Of a stretch of DNA of 21,597 nucleotides, positions 12,606-20,864 are shown in pieces. The position numbers and the translations under genes are program-made. The stretch covers positions 1 through 21,597 of the forward strand of contig CAYLOP010000038.1 of the NCBI GenBank assembly GCA_964385305.1, read 5' to 3'. Position 1 is the stretch's first letter; each line of letters starts with the position of its first letter. The DNA is from CAYLOP01 sp964385305. GTDB taxonomy: Bacteria > Chloroflexota > Anaerolineae > Anaerolineales > E44-bin32. The notes under the pieces were generated by a model. That model ran no database searches. It had not been told where the DNA came from and saw nothing but the letters and a program-made list of their open reading frames with translations.

Positions 12606-13559
12606 TCAACGAAGTTGGTCGTACAGCATCTCCAGTGAGAGGTTGCGGGCTACGGTTCCTTGGGTACGAAGGGTCACCGCCGCAGCCGAAAGCCCCAACC
12701 GAACGGTCTCATCAAGGGGGATGCCGTTGAGCAAGCCAAAGATCACAGCTGCGGTCAACGCATCCCCGGCTCCGGTGGGATCAAGAATCTCTGTTTGCAC
12801 AGCCGGCACATGGCCGCTGCTAACGGCACTGGCATAACTGAGGCCAAATTCTGCCATCGTGATCACGACGAAATCCACACCTTCGGAGACGAGATGGCGG
12901 GCAGCCTGAATGGCGCGATCCGGTTCAGCATGCGGAACTGAGTGCGGGCATATCGCATCTGCTTCCATCTCGTTGGGAGTGATCAACCAAAGACGCGAGA
13001 GATGCGGTGCCAGAGCAGGGGCGAGGCTGACGGAGGTTGGATTAGCGGCAATCGGAACTTTGGCGCGGTGCGCCAAGGAGATAGCAGTGGAAAGCGTTTT
13101 TTGTGGGAGGTTGGTGTCGACAAAGACGGCGTTCGCCTCCTTGAAGAAATCCCGACGCTCCTGCAGATGTATGGGTTCGATCGAGGATATCACGCGCATG
13201 TCGTCCATGCCGATGTGGAGGTTGCCATGGTGGTCGAGCATGGCAAGATAACTTCCGGTAGGTTGGTTGGGGACTACCAAGACGTGATCCACATTCACGC
13301 CGGACGCGGCCGTCTGCTTGAGAAGGCGTTCTCCCTGGGGATCATCCCCGACCGCCGTGATGAGAACCACATCCATACCAAGCAACGCGATATTCTCGGC
13401 TACATTACGCGCGACGCCTCCAAACGACATGCGTAATGCACCAGGATTGGATGTGCCGGTTTCGATCTGGGTTTCGGCTCGCCCGACGATATCCATACCG
13501 GCAGAGCCTATAACGAGGACATGACCGTTAGTGTGAGGAGGGTGGCTCGAAATCATCAT
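12606..13559 (-). CDS. psuK: PfkB-family carbohydrate kinase, probable pseudouridine kinase
   Basis: This 317-residue ribokinase/PfkB-family enzyme has the N-terminal GSAGMDIVGRAE, the substrate-site motif FGGVARNVAENIALLG (typical of PsuK-like members), and the C-terminal signature DPTGAGDALTAA with catalytic Asp266. Its position directly before psuG makes phosphorylation of pseudouridine to pseudouridine-5'-phosphate the best guess. Nucleoside kinases or other sugar kinases of the same fold cannot be excluded from sequence alone. The start codons ATGATG overlap the end of the upstream membrane-protein gene by 32 nt, with GGGG just upstream. It is therefore the third gene of a four-gene unit. 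Confidence 0.87.
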   Translation of the reverse strand: MMISSHPPHTNGHVLVIGSAGMDIVGRAETQIETGTSNPGALRMSFGGVARNVAENIALLGMDVVLITAVGDDPQGERLLKQTAASGVNVDHVLVVPNQPTGSYLAMLDHHGNLHIGMDDMRVISSIEPIHLQERRDFFKEANAVFVDTNLPQKTLSTAISLAHRAKVPIAANPTSVSLAPALAPHLSRLWLITPNEMEADAICPHSVPHAEPDRAIQAARHLVSEGVDFVVITMAEFGLSYASAVSSGHVPAVQTEILDPTGAGDALTAAVIFGLLNGIPLDETVRLGLSAAAVTLRTQGTVARNLSLEMLYDQLR

Positions 13560-15015
13560 TATCCCCGATCATTCTCGGCTTTATCATGGACAGAATGTGC
13601 GTTAGGACCATGCCGGTTTCTAGAGGGAGAACCACCTCGGGGTTGCCCTGAAGGATATGGATCATATTAGAGAATTCCTCAGCACATATGCTCAGTAAAC
13701 CGAAGCAGCGATATGGTCCCATAAACTCGCCATGTTTCCAGGTCGAGATGAGCTTGAGGATCGATTCAGCCGTGCGCTCATGGAAGCGGCGGTCGCGTTG
13801 GCGTGCCTGGTAATCGGGGGAGGCGTAGATCGTGGCGCGCTGAAGATCGCGCCATGTGGCAGTCAGCGTTTTACTCGGGCCAGCACCGGCGGCTTCCGGT
13901 GGCAGCTGGTCATCCCGTAGTTCCCAGGTCCCCACACCCACCCAGGCTAACTCCAAGCCGTGCTCGTGTAAGCGCTTGCGCAACTCGTTGGTGTGAAAGA
14001 TCTCCGTCAACTTGCGCCGTGGGATCTGGATGGTCGCAGGGCTTTCAATGTCCTTTTCGGTCGATGCCCCGTCCTTTTCGATGCCGCGGTAAGGCTGCAG
14101 CGCCAGAAAATCCGCCAAGGTATGGCGTCCGACAAATTTTATGATTTCTTCTCGGACGATTTTTGGGAGCGTTTCCTCCCATACTTGTTCTTTCTCGTTT
14201 TCCACTGCTTGGCCATAAACCACGCGCCGGATACTGGATTCGGTGTAGGGATAAGGGGTCTCAAGACTGCGCGCCTGGTCACCGCCGTAGACGCGGAAGA
14301 GCATCTGTGCATCGCGCGCATAAACTTCAACACCATCGCGCGTTGTCGCTCTCACCTCAGGGACTTTCCCGAGCTGATCGCGTAGGTCAACGAGGCCCCG
14401 CAGTCTTTCAAAACCTTGCAAGAAATTACGTTTCGGCACTTGCGTCTTGCTTGGCGGTCCATATACACGCGGTAAGCCATCCTCTGTCTCTGTGAGGACG
14501 GCGAAACCAAGATGCACTTTGATGTATCCCGGGCCGCCTGCCTGAACAATGGGGTTGATAGCGTTCCCTGCTTCAAGTCTTTGGAGATCGCCCTGGTTGA
14601 TCTCGAGTCCGGAATGGCCAAGACCGAATATGGCTGCAAACAAGTAGCGGAATGCGATCTGGAGCGAATCAAGCTCAAATAGGTCGGCAATATACAGGGA
14701 TCCTATAAAGACACCCGCCAAGATGGCGAAGATCACTGGGATGAGATGGATGAGCACCTGTGGGTGGAAGAAGGGGACGATGAGATTGAGCATAAAGGTT
14801 ATAAACCCACCCAGATTCTCCGTCCATTCCACTGGAAGTTCACCCGGAAAATCGGCCTTGATGACAAGGATAAACCAATAGCCGGCGAGCGCTAGTCCAA
14901 CCAGGATGGAGCGCAAGATGGCTCCCGTGCGTGTTTTCGCAAGAAGAATTTCGAGCAGGGGTTTGAAGACGGTATGGAACCTGCCGGTCGGGCGAGCGGA
15001 GACTTGTTGGTTCAT
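13528..15015 (-). CDS. membrane protein with SPFH/Band-7-like domain (second of a pair)
   Basis: This protein of about 495 residues has hydrophobic segments near 33-52, 69-83 and 87-110, and then a large soluble part. From about residue 155 this resembles an SPFH/Band-7 domain: GGPGYIKVHLGFAVLTE, VDLRDQLGKVPEVRATTRDG, VEVYARDAQMLFRVYGG. Later come an SPFH-tail-like stretch (PKIVREEIIKFVGRHTLADFL) and GLELAWVGVGTWEL. I chose ATG 15015, which makes an ATGA overlap with the upstream gene; the frame is open to 15045. It appears paralogous to its upstream neighbour in domain order, like the HflK/HflC or other paired prohibitin-type proteins, although there is no close match to these. The C-terminal 40 residues are hydrophobic-polar and include LPLETGMVLTHILSM. 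The function is unknown; membrane scaffolding is inference. Confidence 0.7.
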   Translation of the reverse strand: MNQQVSARPTGRFHTVFKPLLEILLAKTRTGAILRSILVGLALAGYWFILVIKADFPGELPVEWTENLGGFITFMLNLIVPFFHPQVLIHLIPVIFAILAGVFIGSLYIADLFELDSLQIAFRYLFAAIFGLGHSGLEINQGDLQRLEAGNAINPIVQAGGPGYIKVHLGFAVLTETEDGLPRVYGPPSKTQVPKRNFLQGFERLRGLVDLRDQLGKVPEVRATTRDGVEVYARDAQMLFRVYGGDQARSLETPYPYTESSIRRVVYGQAVENEKEQVWEETLPKIVREEIIKFVGRHTLADFLALQPYRGIEKDGASTEKDIESPATIQIPRRKLTEIFHTNELRKRLHEHGLELAWVGVGTWELRDDQLPPEAAGAGPSKTLTATWRDLQRATIYASPDYQARQRDRRFHERTAESILKLISTWKHGEFMGPYRCFGLLSICAEEFSNMIHILQGNPEVVLPLETGMVLTHILSMIKPRMIGDNDDFEPPSSH

Positions 15016-16541
15016 CTCAAGTCTCCTCCACCGAGTTCGGCACAATCCTCATCCAGCCTGGAAAGTTCAGAGATCACGTCGCTCAGCTGCATCACAAGGT
15101 TCGCGCGATCGGTCACCAGCCCCTGCTGGCTGCAAAGGTTCTTGGCACCTTCAAGGATGAGCTTAATCGTGTCGCGCCTGCCGGGGATCTTGCCTTCCAT
15201 TAATTCGTGGCGAAGTTCGGCAGTGAGATCGCGTATAAGGATCTCGCATGCCTTTGCTTCACCTTCACGCCGGGCGCGCTTTACACGCTGGTTAGCGCTA
15301 GCCATAGCCTCCTGAACCGCGCCGGCCCAATCCTCGCGCCAGATCGCCATACGCTCGAGGCGCACGTCGTCTGGAAGGTGAAGGCTGGACATGCCATCGA
15401 CTTTGAGCACGCGGATACCACGTGACTGCAGGATGGCAAATTCGCGATTCTCGGAGGGATTTGATGAGTCGCCCGAGGCGGACAAGGTCAACCGGGCTTG
15501 GATCTCACTTCGCATTTGCTGCAGGGAAGGCGATCCGTGTTCATCCTCGCCCAGCAATTCTTTCAAATCCTTGCCCTTAACCAATTCGCGCCACAGGTCA
15601 ACGACCAACCGCATTGGCAGGGCGGTCCAAGGAAGTTCTTCGAACTTTCCGTAGGCATGACCATATACCGCTCGCTCGGCCGCTTGGGGGTTGTAATCGT
15701 AGGGTGGTTTGTTGGCGTAGCGTCCCTCGCGTGGCTCATAGGTGTGTCCAGGATCGAGCATAAATTCCACGGATAGATCTGTGGATACGGGGATGCCGTC
15801 GTGGGTAAGGGCGAGGGCGTTGATCTCATTGAGTTCGATGGGCTCACCGACAAGCGGTGTGGCGCCTTGAATGGCGTGAATCTGACGGCGAAGATCGAGT
15901 GATTCTGCTCGCCACTCGCCGCGTTCGGTGAAATGCACACCTGGACCGACTGCGCGTGTGAATTGGGTGTCGGTGCGGAGTACGGCTGCACTTGCCTGGT
16001 CGATCAGGAAGACACCTGGCGCGCGTCGTAAGCGCTCCCCATGTTTCTCCCTCTCACTGCCATTGCGAATGAACGTTGAAGGTCCTCGTTCGCCGATTAA
16101 AAAACCCAGGAGACGTCGGATCACAGCCAGACGCTCTTCGCCAGAGCGAACCGGCAATGCAAATTGGGCCGTGAGCGTGATCATCATGAGGAGGGTGATC
16201 AGCGCGAGATCGAGGTGCATGATGACCGTGCGGAGGGTTGGCGAACTCGCACCAGAGAGTACGAGGATGTTGAACCCGGCAAAAACCATCAAGATTAACA
16301 CACGCAGAAATGACAAGAACATCCTGCTCGTGTCGCCGATCCAGACCAGGAGATAGATGAGAAAAGTGATGAGGCCCAGCGTAGCGATCAAACCCAGGAC
16401 GATGATCAGGTCTTTGCCGAGGGTCATCGGTGTGAGTGCGGTTCCCGAGGCACGCAGCATCAGGTAGTAGATGCTAGCAGCTATGATCAAAGCGATGGTC
16501 GCGATGAAACCGGGTCTCCGATGGGTAGGTAAGACATCCAT
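15012..16541 (-). CDS. four-TM membrane protein with SPFH/Band-7-like domain (first of a pair)
   Basis: The product has about 509 residues. Four hydrophobic segments are seen (about 12-31, 43-69, 78-99 and 107-130), followed by a charged linker (RNGSEREKHGERLRRA). An SPFH-like region begins near residue 175: APGVFLIDQASAAVL, VGPGVHFTERGEWRAESLDLRRQ, then LALTHDGIPVSTDLSVEFML. AVYGHAYGKFEELPW and GIRVLKVDGMSSLHLPDDVR match the corresponding parts of the downstream partner. A coiled-coil-like charged stretch (NQRVKRARREGEAKACEI) follows, as in SPFH tails. The ATG at 16541 has no Shine-Dalgarno sequence but lies 9 nt after a good -10 box, so the mRNA is nearly leaderless. A TTG at 16562 is the alternative. 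It is the first gene of the unit with the second SPFH protein, psuK and psuG. Confidence 0.7.
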   Translation of the reverse strand: MDVLPTHRRPGFIATIALIIAASIYYLMLRASGTALTPMTLGKDLIIVLGLIATLGLITFLIYLLVWIGDTSRMFLSFLRVLILMVFAGFNILVLSGASSPTLRTVIMHLDLALITLLMMITLTAQFALPVRSGEERLAVIRRLLGFLIGERGPSTFIRNGSEREKHGERLRRAPGVFLIDQASAAVLRTDTQFTRAVGPGVHFTERGEWRAESLDLRRQIHAIQGATPLVGEPIELNEINALALTHDGIPVSTDLSVEFMLDPGHTYEPREGRYANKPPYDYNPQAAERAVYGHAYGKFEELPWTALPMRLVVDLWRELVKGKDLKELLGEDEHGSPSLQQMRSEIQARLTLSASGDSSNPSENREFAILQSRGIRVLKVDGMSSLHLPDDVRLERMAIWREDWAGAVQEAMASANQRVKRARREGEAKACEILIRDLTAELRHELMEGKIPGRRDTIKLILEGAKNLCSQQGLVTDRANLVMQLSDVISELSRLDEDCAELGGGDLR

Positions 16542-16550
16542 GGTGCCGTG

Positions 16551-16579
16551 ATTGTATCTCAAAGGGGCGGTCAGGCCAA
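16551..16579 (-). promoter_or_regulatory. promoter of the SPFH-psuK-psuG operon
   Basis: On the - strand, TTGGCC (16574-16579) and TACAAT (16551-16556) are separated by exactly 17 nt. The -10 box ends 9 nt before the ATG, so the transcript starts within a few bases of the start codon, in agreement with the missing Shine-Dalgarno sequence. Confidence 0.6.
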
Positions 16580-16624
16580 CTCGGAGAGTCTATTTTAGAC
16601 CGATTGGAAGACCTCCGCCTGACG

Positions 16625-16711
16625 TTTCCGGGCATGTCAGGAGCTGTTCATCATTTGGATATTCGGAAATGACATGCTTGCTAATCAGCGTTAACGAGGT
16701 TAACCTATAGT
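16625..16711. promoter_or_regulatory. interleaved inverted repeats and double GTTAAC site between divergent genes
   Basis: TTTCCG (16625-16630) pairs with CGGAAA (16664-16669), and GCATGTCA (16632-16639) pairs with TGACATGC (16670-16677), in the order A-B-A'-B'. Downstream, GTTAAC occurs twice (16690-16695 and 16699-16704) around GAG, a symmetric operator-like element. It is followed at once by TATAGT (16706-16711), a possible -10 for the Roadblock gene. A regulator-binding region between the divergent genes is plausible. Confidence 0.35.
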
Positions 16712-16749
16712 ACAAATCGCGCTTCATCAATATAGGGTTGGATAAATCC

Positions 16750-17142
16750 ATGATCACACGTCAAGATGAATTGATACGAGTTCTAAGCCAACTGGCAGAG
16801 GATCTGCCCGATCCTCAATGGGTAGCGCTTGTCGATAGTGATGGATTTGTCGTCGCAAGCGTGCCTGAGGTACCCCCTATCGACGCCGAGCGGTTCGCCG
16901 CCATGACCGCAGTTACGTTAGCCACAGGTCAGAGGGTCTTGCGGGATATTGAAGGAGGATCGCTTCTGTTTTCCAATGTGGCGGGGTCGGAAAGGCAACT
17001 GCTCACGGTAGTCATCGGGAAGGATCGCTTGCTATCCCTAGGGCTTGGTCCGGAAGTTCCTGTGCGTTCCACGTTCGGTGCGCTCAGCCGCAACGTTCCA
17101 AAGTTACTGCAGACGCTTCAAAAGCGGATTTCTCAAGTTTAA
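16750..17142 (+). CDS. Roadblock/LC7-domain protein
   Basis: This 130-residue protein has the Roadblock/LC7 fold: LIRVLSQLAEDLPDPQWVALVDSDGFVVAS, ERFAAMTAVTLATGQRVLRDI, then SLLFSNVAGSERQLLTVVIGKDRLLSLGL. In bacteria these proteins often act with small Ras-like GTPases of the MglA type, or in sensory and predicted regulatory modules. No GTPase or kinase partner is present in this window. I chose ATG 16750, with GGA seven bases upstream; a TTG at 16738 is in frame. It is divergent from the SPFH operon and is followed by the acyl-CoA dehydrogenase gene after 146 nt. Confidence 0.85.
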   Translation: MITRQDELIRVLSQLAEDLPDPQWVALVDSDGFVVASVPEVPPIDAERFAAMTAVTLATGQRVLRDIEGGSLLFSNVAGSERQLLTVVIGKDRLLSLGLGPEVPVRSTFGALSRNVPKLLQTLQKRISQV

Positions 17143-17242
17143 CTTTCAGGTCCAACAAAAGATCGGAGATCGCCCACACAATCATCACCCATGTTGAGAC
17201 GCTCGCACGGTTTCACAGGGAACCGCACGTTGTGTGTGGTCC

Positions 17243-17261
17243 ATAAACCTGCAAGGTTTAT
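17243..17261 (+). promoter_or_regulatory. small hairpin upstream of the acyl-CoA dehydrogenase gene
   Basis: ATAAACC and GGTTTAT (7 bp) flank TGCAA, 27 nt before the start codon and just ahead of the ribosome-binding site GGGAGG. No T-run follows. It could be an operator or a leader structure. Confidence 0.3.
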
Positions 17262-17288
17262 CGCTGCCGTGATCGGGAGGGAAGTGCT

Positions 17289-18896
17289 ATGAATTTCCTG
17301 TCCTACGCCCACGGGTTGAATCACTGGCTTCTTGATCCGGATCTCGAGATTGTGCTGGCTCGCCTTTGGCCGGAGATGGACCGTCATCGAGATACACTAA
17401 GTGCATTTGGAGACCTTGCAGGGGGACGTGCTTACGCACTGGCGGATCATATCGACCGCCAGGCCGCGCCGACGCTCGTGATGCACGACCTCGATGGCCT
17501 ACGCGTTGACCGGGCACGCCTCAGCCCAGCGCATGCAGACCTGCTGCATGAACTCGCATCGATCAACCGTCCCCCTTACGAGGGTGGCTCGTGGCTGCAC
17601 CATTTTGTATTGGGCTACCTGCTCGCTGATCCTGGCCTCTACTGCACGCTGATCGTCACCAACCAGACCGCCTACGCGATCTACAAATACGCGCCGGAGC
17701 ATAAGGTGTGGCTCGAACGCCTGTTGACAGGCGAATGGTGGGGCGCTACCTGGATGACGGAGACGCAGGGCGGCAGTGACTTGGGTGCAAACACAACGCG
17801 TGCCGAGCAGGAGGCTGATGGGTGGCGGTTGCACGGCGATGAGAAATATTTCGCGAGCAACGCTGGGCTTGCAGATCTGGCGTTGGTAACAGCAAGACCA
17901 AGCGGTGCGCCACCCGGGCCTAAAGGATTGGCGCTCTTCCTGGTCCCACGCCTGGATACAGATGGGAATCTGAATTTCATCGTTCGCCGGTTTAAGCAAA
18001 AGAGTGCCACACGCGCCGTGCCCACCGGTGAGGTGGAATTGCATGCGAGCGAGGCATATTTGGTGGGTGAGGTCGAGAAGGGGATTTACTACACCCTAGA
18101 GACTCTCACCGTCTCGCGCCTGGCCAATGCGATCGGCGCCATGGGATTGGCTCGCAAAGCGCACCTTGAATCGCTGCTGCGCGTTCAGGCCCGCCAGGCT
18201 TTCGGCAGACCCATCGTTGAACACCCGCTAGTGCGTCGTGACCTGACGGACATGGCGGTGCGCACGGCCGGTGGCTTAGCCCTCATCTTCCACGCCATCG
18301 CTAGGTTTGATGATGCCTGGGACGACATCCCGCCCTACAGTGCACGCTATCACTATGCCCGCTTTTGCTCCCACCTGGCTAAGAATCGCACGGCCGACCA
18401 CGCCGCCGAAGTGACGCGGCTGGCGATGGAGCTCTTCGGCGGGCTTGGTTTCTTAGATGAGTACGCGGTCGCTCGACTCCACCGGGAGGCCTTGATCACA
18501 CCCATCTGGGAAGGTACCTCCAACATCCAGGCGCTGGATATGCTCGAAGCCATGCAAAAGAAAGGCGCCCACGAACCCTTCCTCGACGAGTTCATCCCGA
18601 TGCTGGAGGGAGTGGGAACGGAGGAAGCAAGAGTTGCGCTGCAGGCTTTACAAAGGTCGCTGGATAACCTGAGCGCCATGACCTCTGAGCAGGCGCAATG
18701 GCACAGCAAGGACGCGCTGGCGGTGATCGCCGATGTAGCGCAGGTAGCGCTGCTCTTCACGTTGGCGGAGGGTGGCGGTGAGCGCTATGCAAAACTGGCT
18801 GAGCTCTACGCCAAGCGATTCTTGCAGCACGAGCCCTACCCAGATTGGGCACTCGGGGAACGTGACTTGTGGATGCCTGCATCGATCACGACGTAG
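17289..18896 (+). CDS. AidB-like acyl-CoA dehydrogenase family flavoprotein
   Basis: This 535-residue protein belongs to the AidB branch of the FAD-dependent acyl-CoA dehydrogenase family. The length matches AidB (about 540) rather than short-chain dehydrogenases (about 380). Visible marks are the flavin-binding WMTETQGGSDLGANTT (from residue 155), DEKYFASNAGLADLALVTAR, the RQAFGRPIVEHPLVRRDL segment, LFGGLGFLDEYAVARL and IWEGTSNIQALDMLEAM, where Glu408 occupies the usual acidic position. An extra C-terminal helical region (about 420-535) is also AidB-like. E. coli AidB is linked to alkylation damage and binds DNA, but many relatives probably act on acyl-CoA esters. I cannot tell which applies here. 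GGAGG lies eight bases before the ATG. Confidence 0.9.
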   Translation: MNFLSYAHGLNHWLLDPDLEIVLARLWPEMDRHRDTLSAFGDLAGGRAYALADHIDRQAAPTLVMHDLDGLRVDRARLSPAHADLLHELASINRPPYEGGSWLHHFVLGYLLADPGLYCTLIVTNQTAYAIYKYAPEHKVWLERLLTGEWWGATWMTETQGGSDLGANTTRAEQEADGWRLHGDEKYFASNAGLADLALVTARPSGAPPGPKGLALFLVPRLDTDGNLNFIVRRFKQKSATRAVPTGEVELHASEAYLVGEVEKGIYYTLETLTVSRLANAIGAMGLARKAHLESLLRVQARQAFGRPIVEHPLVRRDLTDMAVRTAGGLALIFHAIARFDDAWDDIPPYSARYHYARFCSHLAKNRTADHAAEVTRLAMELFGGLGFLDEYAVARLHREALITPIWEGTSNIQALDMLEAMQKKGAHEPFLDEFIPMLEGVGTEEARVALQALQRSLDNLSAMTSEQAQWHSKDALAVIADVAQVALLFTLAEGGGERYAKLAELYAKRFLQHEPYPDWALGERDLWMPASITT

Positions 18897-18927
18897 CCCT
18901 TGTAAGATCAGATAAGAGCTGCATAGA

Positions 18928-18956
18928 TTGCGCATCCATCGTGCTGGGGCTAGAAT
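18928..18956 (+). promoter_or_regulatory. promoter of the lipoprotein gene
   Basis: TTGCGC (18928-18933) and TAGAAT (18951-18956) are separated by 17 nt. The start point would be near 18963, about 33 nt before the ATG at 18996. This shows that the gene is not dependent on the acyl-CoA dehydrogenase transcript. Confidence 0.6.
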
Positions 18957-18995
18957 GGCGCCGCACCGGAAAATGGATCGTGAATGGGAGGGCCT

Positions 18996-20171
18996 ATGAG
19001 ACGCGTTTTAATCCCCCTGCTTTGTGCTGCTGTACTCCTTGCTAGCGCGCTTGCTTGTAATTTCCCGGGTCCTGAACCACCTATCGAGACCGAAGCGCCA
19101 GTGCCAGCCGAGACGGAACTCTCACCGGTTGAGCCTACGGAGCCGCCCCCCGAACCCTCACCCACACTGGAGCCGCCACCCGATCCCACCGCGGTGCTCT
19201 ACCGCGACGGGCAGTTCTACATTCACAGCTTGGATGGCGCTCAGATCGAAGTGCGCCCGGCGCCCGGTTACGACTCTTATGCCCATCCCAACCAGAAGCA
19301 AATCGTGGGCGATTCCATTTACTACGTCGACAGTGGTGGAAGTTCTCTGGGCGGAAGCGTCAAACGTGTTACTGCAGCGGGCATCGAGGACCTGCTTTTC
19401 ACAACTATCCCCGACATGTCGAGCCTCAAATTCGCTGTCTCTGAGGATGGTTCGATGATCGCGTGGTCCGCTGCAGATTGGGGGAACAGCACTCTGTGGG
19501 TAGCGGATATCAATGGCGGCGGGATGCAGGTCGTGATCCAGAGCGATCCCAGCCTGGGGCTTGAGGATTGGTATGTGCTCGAGACGTACCGCTGGACCTC
19601 CGATAACGAGCTGTATTTCGCGTGGCAGATCAGCGGCATCGGCAGTCTGGAATACTTCGGTTATTCGAGCATGTATCATTATCGCCCCTCCACCGGCGAG
19701 ATCATCCCGCTTGCTGAAGCGCCATCGGAAGGCGGAATGCCTTGCTGGTACACCGTCTCCCCAGACGACGTGTATCTTGTGGGGACCTGCGCAGGTGATT
19801 CGGGGATCTCTGGGCTGCGCGAGCGGGACGTCGGCACCGGCGTCGAGAACGTACTGCCGCTCCTTCCGAATCAGGACCAGACCGGCTCGGCGGCTTATTC
19901 GCCCTCGGGCGTGAAGCTGGCGTACGCCTTCGTGCGCGGCGGTATGGATGACAAAGATGGCTACCTGGCGGTGCGTCACAATCCAGGCGAGAACCCAGTC
20001 GTGATCGCTTCCACGCCAGGTGGAAGCTTCCACCGTGTCCATTGGGTCGATGAAGACCGTTTGGCTGTTGAACGCTGGCTTCCTGAAAGTGTTACCGCGC
20101 AGTTGGTCGCACTCGATGGCACGATGACGCAGATTGGGGAAGGGGAGCTCATCGGGTTAATGCAGCCGTAA
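18996..20171 (+). CDS. secreted lipoprotein with a Pro-rich linker and predicted beta-propeller
   Basis: This protein of about 391 residues has a lipoprotein signal: RR at 2-3, a hydrophobic stretch (VLIPLLCAAVLLASALAC) and a lipobox ending in Cys21. A Pro/Glu-rich spacer follows (about 25-65), common for anchored surface proteins. The rest has repeated sheets of WD40-like/TolB style: LYRDGQFYIHSLDGAQ, FAVSEDGSMIAWSAADWGNSTLWVADINGG, AAYSPSGVKLAYAFVRGG and HWVDEDRLAVERW. The start at 18996 has GGGAGG four bases before it; the ATG at 18984 has no such site. Two cysteines (in GMPCWYTV and VGTCAGD) could form a disulfide. The ligand and role are unknown. Confidence 0.87.
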   Translation: MRRVLIPLLCAAVLLASALACNFPGPEPPIETEAPVPAETELSPVEPTEPPPEPSPTLEPPPDPTAVLYRDGQFYIHSLDGAQIEVRPAPGYDSYAHPNQKQIVGDSIYYVDSGGSSLGGSVKRVTAAGIEDLLFTTIPDMSSLKFAVSEDGSMIAWSAADWGNSTLWVADINGGGMQVVIQSDPSLGLEDWYVLETYRWTSDNELYFAWQISGIGSLEYFGYSSMYHYRPSTGEIIPLAEAPSEGGMPCWYTVSPDDVYLVGTCAGDSGISGLRERDVGTGVENVLPLLPNQDQTGSAAYSPSGVKLAYAFVRGGMDDKDGYLAVRHNPGENPVVIASTPGGSFHRVHWVDEDRLAVERWLPESVTAQLVALDGTMTQIGEGELIGLMQP

Positions 20172-20222
20172 ACCTCAAAGGAACGCCCCCTCTAGAATGA
20201 TTCTTCACGCCGGATCGTTGGA

Positions 20223-20261
20223 CCGATGCTGTGGGTTATGATTACCTCCCCACGGCATCGG
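20223..20261 (+). terminator. strong hairpin after the lipoprotein gene
   Basis: CCGATGC-T-GTGGG (20223-20235) pairs with CCCAC-G-GCATCGG (20249-20261), 13 pairs with one T-G, around a 13-nt loop. It lies 52 nt after the lipoprotein stop and is followed by CATCTTAAG rather than a T-run. The rest of the 237-nt gap holds a TATACT (20331-20336) that could be the -10 of the next gene. I see no riboswitch hallmark in it. Confidence 0.45.
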
Positions 20262-20408
20262 CATCTTAAGTCGATCCTATCTAGAGCCTCCAAGACAGGA
20301 TGCCGTTCATAGAGATGGGATGGATCGATTTATACTTAAGACGCTTGCCAGGAAAGAATTTCGAGAGGGGGATGTACATTGTAAGCGCGGAGCAAAGGAG
20401 GACTCGAT

Positions 20409-20714
20409 ATGCATGTGATCGTCGATTTATGCGTCGTGCCGGTGGGTGTAGGTGTTTCGGTTTCGCGTTACATCGCGGCCTGCGAGCAGGTCATACAGGA
20501 GGCAGGGCTGGCGCACCGATTGCACGCCTACGGCACGAATATTGAGGGGGAGTGGGACCAGGTCTTCGCGGTTGTCAAGCGCTGTCACGAGGTCGTGCAT
20601 GAGATGGGTGCGCCGCGCATCAGTACTACACTCCGGGTGGGGACACGCACCGATCGCGCGCAGTCTATGGAAGACAAGGTCCGCAGTGTGAGCGATAAAA
20701 TGGACAAGGCTTAA
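20409..20714 (+). CDS. MTH1187-family (YqgV-type) thiamine-binding protein
   Basis: This 101-residue protein of the DUF77/MTH1187 family matches the conserved start DLCVVPVGVGVSVSRYIAACEQVIQ, the LHAYGTNIEGEWDQVF centre and the RISTTLRVGTRTD end. Family members form small ferredoxin-like folded tetramers, and some bind thiamine or a related pyrimidine. The physiological role is not settled. A near-perfect AAAGGAGG lies seven bases before the ATG, which predicts strong translation. A stem-loop (GAATGG/CCATTC, 20722-20752) follows its stop and may end the transcript. Confidence 0.88.
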   Translation: MHVIVDLCVVPVGVGVSVSRYIAACEQVIQEAGLAHRLHAYGTNIEGEWDQVFAVVKRCHEVVHEMGAPRISTTLRVGTRTDRAQSMEDKVRSVSDKMDKA

Positions 20715-20864
20715 CGGTGAGGAATGGGGGTGGCGTCCCCTGGTTGCCATTCAGGTTTGGTGTCATTTCCATCCCGTCCTGACCAGGCCGCATATGATGA
20801 TGAGAGCAATCAATGGTATATCGCACATGAGGAGGCTTAACCAGTGCCAAAGAAGGAGGGTTTC

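Noticed and set aside
20172..20408. Thiamine (TPP) riboswitch ahead of the MTH1187-family gene
   Set aside because: The conserved CUGAGA-type elements are not seen. Only a single strong hairpin is present.
20844..20864. GTG start for the flavodoxin
   Set aside because: The extra residues (MPKKEGF) do not belong to the fold, and AAGGAGG fits the ATG at 20865.
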